Positions 39,671-48,104 of a DNA stretch of 64,000 nucleotides are shown here, piece by piece; position 1 is the first letter of the stretch; every line of letters begins with the position of its first letter. Both the position numbers and the translations under genes were made by a program. This stretch comes from Bacillota bacterium. Its GTDB lineage: Bacteria; Bacillota; Clostridia; Lachnospirales; Lachnospiraceae. The notes under the pieces were generated by a model. That model saw nothing but the letters and a program-made list of their open reading frames with translations, searched no databases and was not told the origin of the DNA. Location of the stretch: positions 76,833 to 140,832 of the forward strand of contig JAEYOY010000015.1 of the NCBI GenBank assembly GCA_023411215.1. The letters run 5' to 3'.

Positions 39671-40430
39671 AAGAATGTTTAGTACAGATATTGTTGATAC
39701 AGATAAATTCCTAGAAATGCCTATATCTACACAAGGGTTATATTTTCACTTGGGAATGAGAGCAGATGATGATGGCTTCGTTTCTTCTCCAAAAAAGATA
39801 GTCAAACTGGTTAATTGCACAGAGGATGATTTAAATAATTTATTTTCAAATGATTATGTTATTCCCTTTGATAGTGGGGTGGTGGTCATATCTGATTGGT
39901 ATATTAATAACAATAAAATAAAATCGGATAGATACAAAGAAACTCGGTATAAAGCAGAATTTGCAAAGCTTTCACTAGAGAATTATAGGTACATAATTGG
40001 AGACAATATGGAACCATTACGGAGACATAGCGGAACCAACATGGAGCCAGGGTGGAACCAAAGCGGAGACAATATGGAACTATTACGGAAGCAAATTGGA
40101 GACAACATGGAACCTCAGAATAGAGTAGATAAGAATAGAATAGATAAAGAGAATATTTCATTCGAAATATTCTGGAATGCGTATCCGAAGAAGCAAGCTA
40201 AGACTGCAGCAGAGAAAGTGTTTAGGCGATTAAAGATTGATGATGCATTGTTAATGACTATTCTATCCGCTTTAGAGCTTCAAAAGAAGTCTAAACAATG
40301 GCAGGACAAGCAATTTATTCCTCACCCGGCTACATGGCTTAATCAAAGGCGATGGGAAGATGAAACAGACGAGCCGCAGAATGATGTAAAACTTGTAATG
40401 CTTGGGGATAACTCATTCAAACTAGAATAG
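39660..40430 (+). CDS. Replication initiator / replisome-organiser-like protein
   Basis: Protein of 256 residues beginning (M)ANKRMFSTDIVDTDKFLEMP. That N-terminal winged-helix opening is typical of phage replisome organisers and DnaD-like initiators. The TTG at 39660 has GGGGG 7 bases ahead. The middle (about 114-152) carries 11-residue repeats around GDNME, encoded by iterons at 39999-40115. The C-terminal part (FEIFWNAYPKKQAKTAAEKVF...HPATWLNQRRWED) is the domain common in phage replication proteins next to a helicase loader or helicase. The DnaB-like helicase gene follows by 11 bases. It probably opens the element's origin and recruits that helicase. Confidence 0.8.
   Translation: MANKRMFSTDIVDTDKFLEMPISTQGLYFHLGMRADDDGFVSSPKKIVKLVNCTEDDLNNLFSNDYVIPFDSGVVVISDWYINNNKIKSDRYKETRYKAEFAKLSLENYRYIIGDNMEPLRRHSGTNMEPGWNQSGDNMELLRKQIGDNMEPQNRVDKNRIDKENISFEIFWNAYPKKQAKTAAEKVFRRLKIDDALLMTILSALELQKKSKQWQDKQFIPHPATWLNQRRWEDETDEPQNDVKLVMLGDNSFKLE
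39999..40115 (+). repeat. 33-bp iterons inside the replication initiator gene, probable origin
   Basis: Three full 33-bp units start at 39999, 40032 and 40065, with a partial one at 40098, each opening GGAGACAAYATGGA or a close variant. Iterons within an initiator gene recall the lambda O / origin arrangement. Confidence 0.6.
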
Positions 40431-40441
40431 GCGGTGATCTC

Positions 40442-41596
40442 GTGACAAGAGAAGAAACACTGATACGAAAGAAAATTATGCTGAAATCAATGCTAAAAGA
40501 TGATGCGTTCCCACTGGACCAGAAAGAGATAATCAATGAGGAGATAGCCGAAACAGTAAAAGAACTAGATATCTTACAGGGCATGCCGAAGAGGAATCAG
40601 AAAACAGCTTTCATAGAAGAAATCGGATTGAAGCAGCTGGAAATGAATATTGACCGTCCCATCTTCTTGAGTCCATCGAAAATCAAACGAAGAAAAAGGG
40701 ATATGACAAGGGTTATACGAAGTGGAATACACGACATTGACAAATACATAATTGGTTTTAATCCTCAGGAGCTGAGCGTATGGAGTGGCTCAAACGGTTC
40801 CGGAAAATCTACGGTGCTTTCTCAAGTAGCAATTGAGGCAGTCAATCAAGATTTTAAAGTTGCGGTTTTTTCTGGTGAATTAAAGGATGACAGGGTGCTA
40901 GAGTGGATTAATCTTCAATGTGCTGGGAAGCGGTTTACGGAATGTACACAGTATGCAAATTATTTCCGTGTACAGAATGAAGTCCATGATCAGATAAATA
41001 AATGGCTTGAGGGTAAATTGTTTATCTATAACAACGATTATGGTAACAACGTGAACAAGGTCCTTAAGGCCGTTATGGAGTGCATTAGAACGAGTGGTGT
41101 AAAAATGGTTGTTATCGATAACATGATGTCACTGGATGTGGCCAGCATCGGAGGCGAGAAGTATGAAAGACAGACAGCTCTAGTAATAGCCCTGTGTGAG
41201 TTGGCAAAGCAATATAACGTACATATTCACTTTGTGGCGCATCCACGAAAAGCCATAGGCTTCTTACGGAAAACGGATATTTCAGGAACAGCAGACCTTA
41301 CAAATGCTGCTGATAATGTTTTCATCGTTCACCGAGTAAACCGAGACTTTAAGAACGCCACTAAGCAGGATTTAGGCTTCAAGGAAGACAACATCCTTTA
41401 TCAGTCCTCAAACGTCATTGAGATATGCAAGAACCGCGATTTAGGCATACAAGATATCTTTGTGGGTACCATATTCGAGCCAGAGAGTAAGCGATTTAAA
41501 AACACGGCAAGTGAAATCAAACGGTATGGATGGGAATCAGACAAGAAAGGCTTCATAAAGGTAGATGATAATGAAAAGATACCTTTTGATGATTAA
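40442..41596 (+). CDS. DnaB-like replicative helicase (SF4)
   Basis: RecA-fold ATPase of 384 residues. The N-terminal ~85 are helical, without the full DnaB N-domain. The core has Walker A GSNGSGKST (~118-126), a GELKDDRVLEW stretch, Walker B VKMVVIDNMM, HFVAHPRK and TADLTNAADNVFIVHR, matching DnaB C-terminal and T7 gp4-type helicase cores. The GTG start has GGCGGTG close ahead. It follows the initiator gene directly and probably unwinds DNA at the element's origin. Confidence 0.85.
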   Translation: MTREETLIRKKIMLKSMLKDDAFPLDQKEIINEEIAETVKELDILQGMPKRNQKTAFIEEIGLKQLEMNIDRPIFLSPSKIKRRKRDMTRVIRSGIHDIDKYIIGFNPQELSVWSGSNGSGKSTVLSQVAIEAVNQDFKVAVFSGELKDDRVLEWINLQCAGKRFTECTQYANYFRVQNEVHDQINKWLEGKLFIYNNDYGNNVNKVLKAVMECIRTSGVKMVVIDNMMSLDVASIGGEKYERQTALVIALCELAKQYNVHIHFVAHPRKAIGFLRKTDISGTADLTNAADNVFIVHRVNRDFKNATKQDLGFKEDNILYQSSNVIEICKNRDLGIQDIFVGTIFEPESKRFKNTASEIKRYGWESDKKGFIKVDDNEKIPFDD

Positions 41597-41607
41597 GAGG
41601 TGTGCGC

Positions 41608-41856
41608 ATGGCAGAAAACAAGGATATGCAAAGTGAATACGATTGCTTTTCTGAGGTATGGAAATTTTATAAGAACTACTATGATATGCCTAATAAACCA
41701 GAAACATGGAAAGAGGTTGTAGAGTCTTCCCGAGAGATTGGGAAGAGATATAATAATCAGCTATGTAATGACCTATTGGTTGCTGTGATAATGGATCTGG
41801 AAAGAAAATGTATAAAGCCAGGGGAGGAGAAGGAGGTAGATAAGAAATTTTCTTAA
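41608..41856 (+). CDS. Hypothetical phage-type protein
   Basis: 82-residue protein, acidic and helical (YDCFSEVWKFYKNYYDMPNKPETWKEVVESSREIGKRY). Short proteins with this KFYKxYY...W pattern recur in clostridial phages. AGGTG lies 5 bases ahead of the ATG at 41608. A hairpin GCTATTGA/TCAATAGC follows at 41866-41900. Confidence 0.55.
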   Translation: MAENKDMQSEYDCFSEVWKFYKNYYDMPNKPETWKEVVESSREIGKRYNNQLCNDLLVAVIMDLERKCIKPGEEKEVDKKFS

Positions 41857-41986
41857 ATAAAAAAGCTATTGAATAAGTTGCTGCTTATCAATAGCAATTA
41901 ACCCGACAATCCACGATAAAGCCGGATTTATATACATAGTATACCACTTAAATATCTCCGGCACAAGAGAAAAGGAGAGAATACAT

Positions 41987-42286
41987 ATGAGTTATTTGTT
42001 AGTAAATGATGATTTAAGGATCCTGTCCTGTAGTGCTGACGATATACATCATGAAGACACAGAGAGCGTTTCTGTATTATATAATTTTTCAACAGATCAG
42101 GTTTTTATTAATAGGGAGCATCCGGATTATGATATTATCCAACCTATTGTAATAAAATACTTATGTTCTGATCTATGTAAGAAGCAGGATATCAGGTATA
42201 AAGCTGGAATAATTGCTGGTGACAAACTTAACGAAATTTTTGATGTTTTGGATAAGGTAATAGCTATCAGGGAGCAGAAAGAATAA
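41987..42286 (+). CDS. Hypothetical protein of the element
   Basis: 99 residues with no recognised motif. A beta-strand-rich first half (SYLLVNDDLRILSC, SVLYNFSTDQVFINREHPDY) is followed by a helical second half. AAAGGAG is ahead of the ATG. It shares the rightward operon. Confidence 0.55.
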   Translation: MSYLLVNDDLRILSCSADDIHHEDTESVSVLYNFSTDQVFINREHPDYDIIQPIVIKYLCSDLCKKQDIRYKAGIIAGDKLNEIFDVLDKVIAIREQKE

Positions 42287-42367
42287 CGTATGCTGAGAAG
42301 TTTCGAATAATAGAATAGTAAGACATTTTTCAAGGGTGAGGAACATAGTACCTACAGGAGAGTTGAT

Positions 42368-43210
42368 ATGTATTGTGTAATTCAAGAAATTGAACTTAAG
42401 AAACCAAATAAGAATGGATACCCAAAGGAACTGATATCTGAGTATAGGCAAATGTCATTTTGTGGTCAAGATGGTAGCCATTATTGGCATCATTACAGAC
42501 AGGAACGATTTGAAAGGCCAATCAAGAAAGCTTATAAGATAAGTATTCATATAAGCCGCAGGGAAGGTGGCAAGGTCAAAAAGAAGCAATATCCACTCTG
42601 TACAGTTAATTATTATGATTTTGTTGATAAATGGTTCAATATCTATGATTACTGTGATAGAAAGATTACGGCAATAGCAGGAGAGCTTGGAGTAGAGGTA
42701 GGTATTATCTATGATATGGTAGAAACAAAGCTTGATCCATTAATCAGGGCCATACAAAGTGAATACCATGAGACTGAGGAATATAAAACCAATGCAGAGC
42801 ATGAACGGATTACAACGCTATATGCAGCCAACAAAGTAGAATTTAATCAGAAATATGGTTACGAAAGCTTTAGTCATAAATATGATGAAATTTACGATGT
42901 ATATGGCAATCTCATGAATCCGAGCAAGCTTGATGAAGTAAAGGCTGAATACAAATCTAGACAGAAATACGAGGAAAAAAGCCGTAGTTATCAAGAACAG
43001 TATTACAGTAACTACAAGAACTATTATTCCGGTGGTGGAAGCAGTTACTCTGATGTAGTACATAGTAACTATAATACAGAGGATAAGGAAACCTTAAAGC
43101 AGTTTTACCGTGTGTTATCAAAAAGGTTTCATCCCGATACCAATCCTGTTGTAGATACTTCAAAGCAGATGCAGCTTCTAAATCAGTTAAAAGGCCAATG
43201 GGGAATTTGA
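42368..43210 (+). CDS. J-domain-like protein of the element
   Basis: 280-residue protein with a mostly helical, unassigned N-terminal part. A Tyr/Ser-rich low-complexity stretch (about 205-235) precedes a C-terminal segment, LKQFYRVLSKRFHPDTNP. The HPD tripeptide of DnaJ-type J-domains is therefore present, although the domain sits at the C-terminus. It may recruit host DnaK for replication or capsid assembly; that is inference from the HPD motif alone. Confidence 0.6.
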   Translation: MYCVIQEIELKKPNKNGYPKELISEYRQMSFCGQDGSHYWHHYRQERFERPIKKAYKISIHISRREGGKVKKKQYPLCTVNYYDFVDKWFNIYDYCDRKITAIAGELGVEVGIIYDMVETKLDPLIRAIQSEYHETEEYKTNAEHERITTLYAANKVEFNQKYGYESFSHKYDEIYDVYGNLMNPSKLDEVKAEYKSRQKYEEKSRSYQEQYYSNYKNYYSGGGSSYSDVVHSNYNTEDKETLKQFYRVLSKRFHPDTNPVVDTSKQMQLLNQLKGQWGI

Positions 43211-43225
43211 AGAAAGGAGTGTTTA

Positions 43226-43390
43226 ATGTCGGCAAAAATTACAATATCATATGAAACACCGGAAGAGTTGCAGAGGATCCTAAGTTGCTTACAACCGATA
43301 ACCGGTAGATTAAAGAAAGCCAAAGAGAAAAAGGGCGGTTATGATCACGCTTACATAGAAGTGATACGTCCAACAAATCAAGAGGTATAG
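43226..43390 (+). CDS. Small conserved phage protein
   Basis: 54 residues, MSAKITISYETPEELQRIL...AYIEVIRP. A two-strand/one-helix pattern like this is found in many small proteins of clostridial phages. AAAGGAG lies 6 bases ahead of the ATG. Function unknown. Confidence 0.6.
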   Translation: MSAKITISYETPEELQRILSCLQPITGRLKKAKEKKGGYDHAYIEVIRPTNQEV

Positions 43391-43449
43391 GAATGGCTGA
43401 AACCGTTGATTTTAAAAGGAAAAGGATGTACATACCGCCTTAAAATGGT

Positions 43450-43563
43450 ATAATTTAATCAAATTGATACGTAGTACCCCAGTGTTTGCAGCACTGGAAG
43501 TCTATAAAAAGACGTGGGAATGATCAGGAGTATGTCTCCGGTTGTTCCCACGTCTTTTGTTTG
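43450..43563 (+). ncRNA. Candidate small RNA ending in a strong terminator
   Basis: TGGTATAAT (about 43446-43454) can act as an extended -10. It is followed by a CCAGTG/CACTGG hairpin (about 43479-43496), then AAAAGACGTGGGAA pairing with TTCCCACGTCTTTT (43507-43558) with a T-rich end. No coding frame spans it. The alternative is simply the operon terminator. Confidence 0.4.
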
Positions 43564-43713
43564 AAAAAGTACTTCGATTTTAGTAAAAAGTATCCTGTGT
43601 TTAAGATGTGTATTAAACCCTTTGTTTACAAGGGGTTTAGAGGAAAAATGTAGTGCAATATAATACCAAGGTTATCTTGCATTGAAAATAACATTAGATA
43701 GAAGGTGAAAAGA

Positions 43714-43923
43714 ATGGAAACAAAGGTTGGTATTGTGATTTATATCCATCATAAGAGAAGGTATGGTTTCATCCGTGGTAATGATGCACAGAAATTATTC
43801 TTCCATGAGAGTGGAGTAATCAATCCTGAGTTCAAAGAGCTTAAAGCAGGTAATGAAGTTGAGTATCTTGAGATAGAAAGCCCTAAAGGAATGACGGCTA
43901 TCGGTATTAATAAAAGGAATTAG
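43714..43923 (+). CDS. Cold-shock-domain-like protein
   Basis: 69 residues with an OB-fold of the CspA type: GIVIYIHHKRRYGFIRGNDAQKLFFHESGV. It keeps the RNP1-like YGFI and RNP2-like LFFH segments, then KAGNEVEYLEIESPKGMTAIGI. AAGGTG lies 6 bases ahead of the ATG at 43714. It probably binds single-stranded nucleic acid. Diverged CspA proteins occur in phages and satellites. Confidence 0.75.
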   Translation: METKVGIVIYIHHKRRYGFIRGNDAQKLFFHESGVINPEFKELKAGNEVEYLEIESPKGMTAIGINKRN

Positions 43924-43936
43924 GAAGGATAAAAGT

Positions 43937-44215
43937 ATGGGAAAAAGTTTACAAGAGATAGCGCGGTTTATTAGTCCTAATAAAAACAACTTAGGACAAT
44001 TATTAAGAGCTTTGGAGCAAAGAGGTGACATCAATTCAGACGGCGATATAACCATTCATGAGGCCATAAATGCAGTGTCCGGTTATAGTATTGAATGTTT
44101 ACTTCATGACAATAGCAACTCAAGAGGCGAATATTTAATTATAGATCTGAATCATGGGAGAAATAGTATATCACTGGTTATAACTAATAATGGGAATTTA
44201 TATTTATCAAAATAA
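43937..44215 (+). CDS. Hypothetical protein before the capsid gene
   Basis: 92 residues. A helical start (LQEIARFISPNKNNLGQLLRALEQRGDINSDGDITIHEA) includes a DINSDGDIT stretch resembling a dockerin- or EF-hand-like calcium loop. A strand-rich end follows (EYLIIDLNHGRNSISLVITNNGNLYL). The loop is a single copy, so a dockerin call is not supported. Confidence 0.5.
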   Translation: MGKSLQEIARFISPNKNNLGQLLRALEQRGDINSDGDITIHEAINAVSGYSIECLLHDNSNSRGEYLIIDLNHGRNSISLVITNNGNLYLSK

Positions 44216-44236
44216 GAGAAAGGTGTGGTATAACAC

Positions 44237-45376
44237 ATGGAAAAAAATAAAGTTATCGATGGATTGATCAAAGATTTGAGAGCAAAAAAGGAAGAGGCTA
44301 AGAAATTACATAATGCCGGTAAAACGGTAGAATATCAGGCTGCCTTAGAGGATATTAAGAAAACAGAAAAAAGCCTACAGGATATGTTAGAAATAACAGA
44401 CATAATTGATAAAAATCCGGAGAAAAAAGAAAACTCATTTATTAACATCCTGAAGGCAGACTTGGGATTAGTAAAAGCATCAGATACAGACCGTCTTATC
44501 ATGAATTACATGAAGGAAGGAGACGGATCTGACGGAGGCTTTACTGTACCGGATGATATAGTAACGGACGTTAAAGCTTTAAGAAACAATGATACCAGCT
44601 TAGAACTATTAGTAAATGTTGAGCCGGTAATAAGAAGCGAAGGAAGAAGGACCATTGAATTAAGAGCAGCTGTGGAACCTCTGGAAGAGGTAGAGGAAGA
44701 TGGTGAAATACCCGTGATCGAAGCTGATCGCATGGTTGAAGTAAAATATAAAATCAAGAAAAGAGCCGGAATTATTAAGGTGTCAAGGGAGCTGATGGCA
44801 GATGCAAACAAGGTTATTCTTAAATGGCTTAAGACATGGCTTGCCAAGAAGACCAGGGCAACAAGGAACCATGCCATTGTAACTCGGATCAATGCTATGA
44901 CAGAAGGAAAAGAAGTAGCCATAACTGCAGCAAAAGGTCTTAAGAGTATCTTTAATAAGACACTTGATGCATACAGCAATACCGCTATTGTTCTTACAAA
45001 TGGAAGTGGATATGAGTACCTTGACAATATGTTAGATGAAGCAGGGAAACCAGTGTTAGAATCCGACCTACCGAACCGGAGAAAATTATTATTTGGATTG
45101 TATCCGGTCGTTAAAGTCTCAGACACGCTGCTAAGTAATACTGAGGTGCTCAATTTAGATGGGGTTACTGTAGATGCATATAGGTATCCTATTATATGTG
45201 GTGATCTTAAGGAAGCGATCACCTTGTTTGACAGAGAAAAGCTTTCTATTGAGATAAGTAACAGAGGCAACACCTTCTTCGTTGACTTAACAAGTATAAA
45301 AGTTAGAGATAGAATAGATGTTCAAGCTGTAGATGAAGACGCGGTAATCAAGGCATACGTGGAAGTAACAGCATAG
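44237..45376 (+). CDS. HK97-fold major capsid protein
   Basis: 379 residues. The N-terminal ~65 form a charged coiled coil like the delta/scaffolding domain of HK97-type capsids. The mature region begins near SDGGFTVPDDIVTDV and continues with SLELLVNVEPVIRSEGRRTIEL, the P-domain strands EADRMVEVKYKIKKRAGIIKVSRELM, and GDLKEAITLFDREKLSIEISNRG, typical for the phage_capsid family. No prohead protease, portal or terminase gene adjoins it, which is unusual for a prophage. It may let the element build or resize particles with helper proteins. Confidence 0.85.
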   Translation: MEKNKVIDGLIKDLRAKKEEAKKLHNAGKTVEYQAALEDIKKTEKSLQDMLEITDIIDKNPEKKENSFINILKADLGLVKASDTDRLIMNYMKEGDGSDGGFTVPDDIVTDVKALRNNDTSLELLVNVEPVIRSEGRRTIELRAAVEPLEEVEEDGEIPVIEADRMVEVKYKIKKRAGIIKVSRELMADANKVILKWLKTWLAKKTRATRNHAIVTRINAMTEGKEVAITAAKGLKSIFNKTLDAYSNTAIVLTNGSGYEYLDNMLDEAGKPVLESDLPNRRKLLFGLYPVVKVSDTLLSNTEVLNLDGVTVDAYRYPIICGDLKEAITLFDREKLSIEISNRGNTFFVDLTSIKVRDRIDVQAVDEDAVIKAYVEVTA

Positions 45377-45391
45377 TAGATAGTATATCAG

Positions 45392-45418
45392 GCCACAGGG
45401 GAAAAGATCCCTTGTGGC
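45392..45418 (+). terminator. Hairpin after the capsid gene
   Basis: GCCACA-GG/CC-TGTGGC stem with a short loop but no T run. It is the first structure in the 800-base non-coding gap 45377-46173. Confidence 0.4.
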
Positions 45419-45708
45419 GCTGAAAAAGCAAAAGGACGTTAGGGAAATATAAAAACTATATTGAATTTTATAAAAGTATTTTGAGGAGAAAAGCGATTCA
45501 AAGCGATATAGTGCAAGGAATATGGGGGTATTATCATAAGAATAGCATTCAAAAAAAACAATAAAGTAACATGATTTTAAGTGTTTTCATGGATTTATAA
45601 ATCTAATAAAGCAGATAAAATATTTGAAGATTGTAAGTGTTAAACAAAATAAAAGTGATATGCAGTTATAATGCCGTTAATTTGATTATACTGAACAATT
45701 CAAGTCAT

Positions 45709-45782
45709 AAGGGGGAGGGGCGGTCTAAAAAGTTTGCTATGAGTGTGCAACACCGCAAGCCTAATCTTCCTCACACAAAATT
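45709..45782 (+). other. cos-like packaging sequence
   Basis: AAGGGGGAGGGGCGGTC, then about 30 bases later CAACACCGC, then CCTCACACAAAA. This arrangement resembles the sequence found just upstream of small-terminase genes in cos-type phages of Firmicutes. Here it lies downstream of a lone capsid gene with no terminase, as in cos-type satellites that copy a helper's packaging site. The assignment is from memory of that pattern, not from an alignment. Confidence 0.4.
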
Positions 45783-45929
45783 CTAAATATAATATTTTAG
45801 TTGGCAATTGAGGATTTTTAAAGTTATATGGGCTTATTTTAAGGTTTTTTTACGTAAACATGGTATTTGAACAGATAAAAACAGCACTTAAAATGCGTAA
45901 TTAATGTCAAAAATAATCAATATTTTGGG

Positions 45930-46150
45930 TATGATGAATTGAAAGTGTAAGTGATGCTGCTGCGGTTATCTGGAATGAAAAGGAATAAGCTACTGGTTTC
46001 GGATCCAGTCGCGCTGGGAGATAGCTTCAGGATAACGGCTCTGTTTTCGATATCGAAAATATGCGCAAGCGCATAAGATCGCTTCCGGATTGCTTCTGGC
46101 CGGCAGTTGAGTCTGCGCAACTCAGGTGAATGTCGGAATGAGCAAGAATA
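45930..46150 (+). other. GC-richer structured stretch of unknown nature
   Basis: Within AT-rich sequence, this segment has many self-complementary parts: GTTATC/GATAAC enclosing ACTGG/CCAGT, the palindromes TTTTCGATATCGAAAA and ATGCGCAAGCGCAT, and GAGT/ACTC. Short open frames cross it (for example one with SDPVALGDSFRITALFS) but each is broken by stops. It could be a structured RNA or a decayed phage gene. Confidence 0.35.
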
Positions 46151-46233
46151 TGGTGTACATTGACAATTGAATATTGATAGTTGGGAATAAAAGTATTATT
46201 ATAAGCATAAATACTATCTTGGAGATGTGGTGT

Positions 46234-47064
46234 ATGTTGAATGAAAATGCGAGTGAATATGTAAGTAGGTTATACAATGAAAACAAACTTAAATTGAAGC
46301 AAGTTAATAATAAGTATGCCACATTAGAAGAAATTCCAGAAGAGCTTAGTATCATTAAAACGGTTCAGAGGTTTTTTGATTCAATTTTCTTCCATAGTTG
46401 CAGGGAATACATATTGCAGAAAGGTGCTGTATTGACAAGAGTTGTTGGTGTAGATCATTGTGATGTTAATAGAATAATTCCAAAAAAAGAGTTTTGCACT
46501 GCAAATAGGATGAATCCAAAAGATAAATTTTACGGATACTATATATTAGATTATTGTGGACAAACACGTGATCAGCGTATAAAAACAGGAATAAAAGAAA
46601 TCCGAGCTGAAAAGATGGAAGAAGTATCATCATGTGAATTCGCTGTCGTCAATAAAAAATTGAAGCTTGCGAGATTTATTATGGATACAAAGCTACAACT
46701 TAATATAGAAAATAACAGCATGCTTGATGATCTAAAAAAAATTAAGTTCTATTACAATATCCCTGGAGGGAAAAAAGGAAAAGATACTATCGGACAAATT
46801 TATGGTTTTAACTTAATGGTTAAAACGGTTGTTGAAAGCGATATGTTTGGTATAGTTAATGGAGACGAAGAAAGAGAATATCATTATGCACCATTTAGAT
46901 ATATTGCTGACTTTCTTGAAAGAAAAGGATATGATGGAGTTTTATATCAAAGCACTGTTGATCTAAATGGGTATTGTGTGGCGATATTTAAACCAGAATA
47001 TATCGAAGCAATAGGGGAAACTTTACTTTGTAATATACAAGTAAACAAGGTATTAGAAGTATAG
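46234..47064 (+). CDS. RES-domain protein (putative NAD+-degrading toxin or effector)
   Basis: 276 residues. The C-terminal two thirds show the RES layout: an early Arg in LTRVVGVDH, NRMNPKDKFYGYYILD, a Glu in the following IKTGIKEIRAEK helix, and the closing YDGVLYQSTVDLNGYCVAIFKPE with the Ser. RES toxins consume NAD+ and usually pair with a Xre antitoxin, but none adjoins this gene. The N-terminal ~80 residues are extra. The ATG at 46234 follows GGAG by 9 bases. As element cargo it may act in defence or as an unpaired effector; the family call is moderate. Confidence 0.6.
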   Translation: MLNENASEYVSRLYNENKLKLKQVNNKYATLEEIPEELSIIKTVQRFFDSIFFHSCREYILQKGAVLTRVVGVDHCDVNRIIPKKEFCTANRMNPKDKFYGYYILDYCGQTRDQRIKTGIKEIRAEKMEEVSSCEFAVVNKKLKLARFIMDTKLQLNIENNSMLDDLKKIKFYYNIPGGKKGKDTIGQIYGFNLMVKTVVESDMFGIVNGDEEREYHYAPFRYIADFLERKGYDGVLYQSTVDLNGYCVAIFKPEYIEAIGETLLCNIQVNKVLEV

Positions 47065-47070
47065 AATGAA

Positions 47071-47106
47071 CTGCCAACTATCACTATTCGGTTGGTAGTT
47101 TTTTTA
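47071..47106 (+). terminator. Terminator after the RES gene
   Basis: CTGCCAAC/GTTGGTAG stem with a run of seven Ts. Confidence 0.85.
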
Positions 47107-47118
47107 TGCGGAGATATA

Positions 47119-47132
47119 TGTTGCGACGTCGC
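47119..47132. promoter_or_regulatory. Perfect 14-bp palindrome before the sigma factor gene
   Basis: TTGCGACGTCGCAA lies directly ahead of the ribosome site. A bound regulator or an RNA stem here could hide the sigma-factor start. Confidence 0.5.
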
Positions 47133-47150
47133 AACTAAGGGAGGGATATC

Positions 47151-48092
47151 ATGACCAACGAGGAATTAGTGGAACGGATCCAGCATGGTATTAATGTGTC
47201 AGAATATATGGAACAGCTCTACATTCAAAATAAAGGATTCATATATAACGTCATCCGAAAATATCGCTATGCCTGCCAGAGTGATTATGGCAGCGTTCCA
47301 ATCATTGAGATGGATGAATTAATGCATGAGGCTTATTTCGGGCTTGTGGAGGCTTCTGAGAGGTACAAGCCTGACCAGGGAGCGAACTTCCTCACATATG
47401 CAGCTCATTGGATTAACCAGGTTGTAAAGCGCTTCCTTGATAACTCTGGCCGGGTTATCCGGGTACCGGTACATAAACAAGAGGAGATTTATAAATATAA
47501 CCAGGCAAGAGCGTATTATCTAAACCGGTATAATCGTGAACCGAATTACCGGGAGTATGCTTCATGGATTGGGATATCACTGGCCGGAGTCGAGAAGCTT
47601 GAGCGATTCATGTTTCGAGGATCTATTTTGAGTCTAGATGAAACGGTACCTGGTGGAGAAGATGAGGACACTTCCTTTGTGGATACAGTTTCAGCTGAGG
47701 TCAATGTGGAAGAGGATGCAGTGGAGAAGCTGGCAGCTGAACAGCTCCGGGAGGAACTATGGGGGATAGTGGGTCGAGTACTGAAGGATAAAAAGAAGAT
47801 CCAGATCTTCCGGATGCGGTATGTTAACAACATGACCATGGAGCAGATCTGTGAACAGCTGCAGATCAGTGGAGCAGCCATTGATCAAGCCTTAAGGTAT
47901 GGACTTAATCTAATCAGGAGAAATCCCAGAGCCAGGGACTTGGGTGAGGAGCTTGGGATCTACAGCAGAGATATTCCGATGGATGCGAATAGAGTAAAAC
48001 GGTGGGCTGAGGCAGGGAAGCTTCAGTATCTGGATAAGAGGGAAATGAAGTATGCTGCCAATATGGGGTGGATAGACAGCGGAATAATGTAA
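47151..48092 (+). CDS. Element-encoded sigma-70 family factor
   Basis: 313 residues. Region 2 lies at about 50-110 (MDELMHEAYFGLVEASERYKP, FLTYAAHWINQVVKRFLDNSG), region 3 follows (RVPVHKQEEIYKYNQARAYY...NYREYASWIG), and region 4 is near 225-270 (KKKIQIFRMRYVNNMTMEQICEQLQISGAAIDQALRYGL). The C-terminal ~40 residues form an extra tail (DIPMDANRVKRWAEAGKLQYLDKREM). Similar factors occur in clostridial phages and probably direct late genes. GGGAGGG precedes the ATG. A palindrome at 47119 and a terminator upstream isolate it from the RES gene. Confidence 0.85.
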   Translation: MTNEELVERIQHGINVSEYMEQLYIQNKGFIYNVIRKYRYACQSDYGSVPIIEMDELMHEAYFGLVEASERYKPDQGANFLTYAAHWINQVVKRFLDNSGRVIRVPVHKQEEIYKYNQARAYYLNRYNREPNYREYASWIGISLAGVEKLERFMFRGSILSLDETVPGGEDEDTSFVDTVSAEVNVEEDAVEKLAAEQLREELWGIVGRVLKDKKKIQIFRMRYVNNMTMEQICEQLQISGAAIDQALRYGLNLIRRNPRARDLGEELGIYSRDIPMDANRVKRWAEAGKLQYLDKREMKYAANMGWIDSGIM

Positions 48093-48104
48093 GGAGGATA
48101 ACTA

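Noticed and set aside
45930..46150. Retron or diversity-generating element
   Set aside because: No reverse transcriptase gene lies nearby, so the structure alone does not support it.
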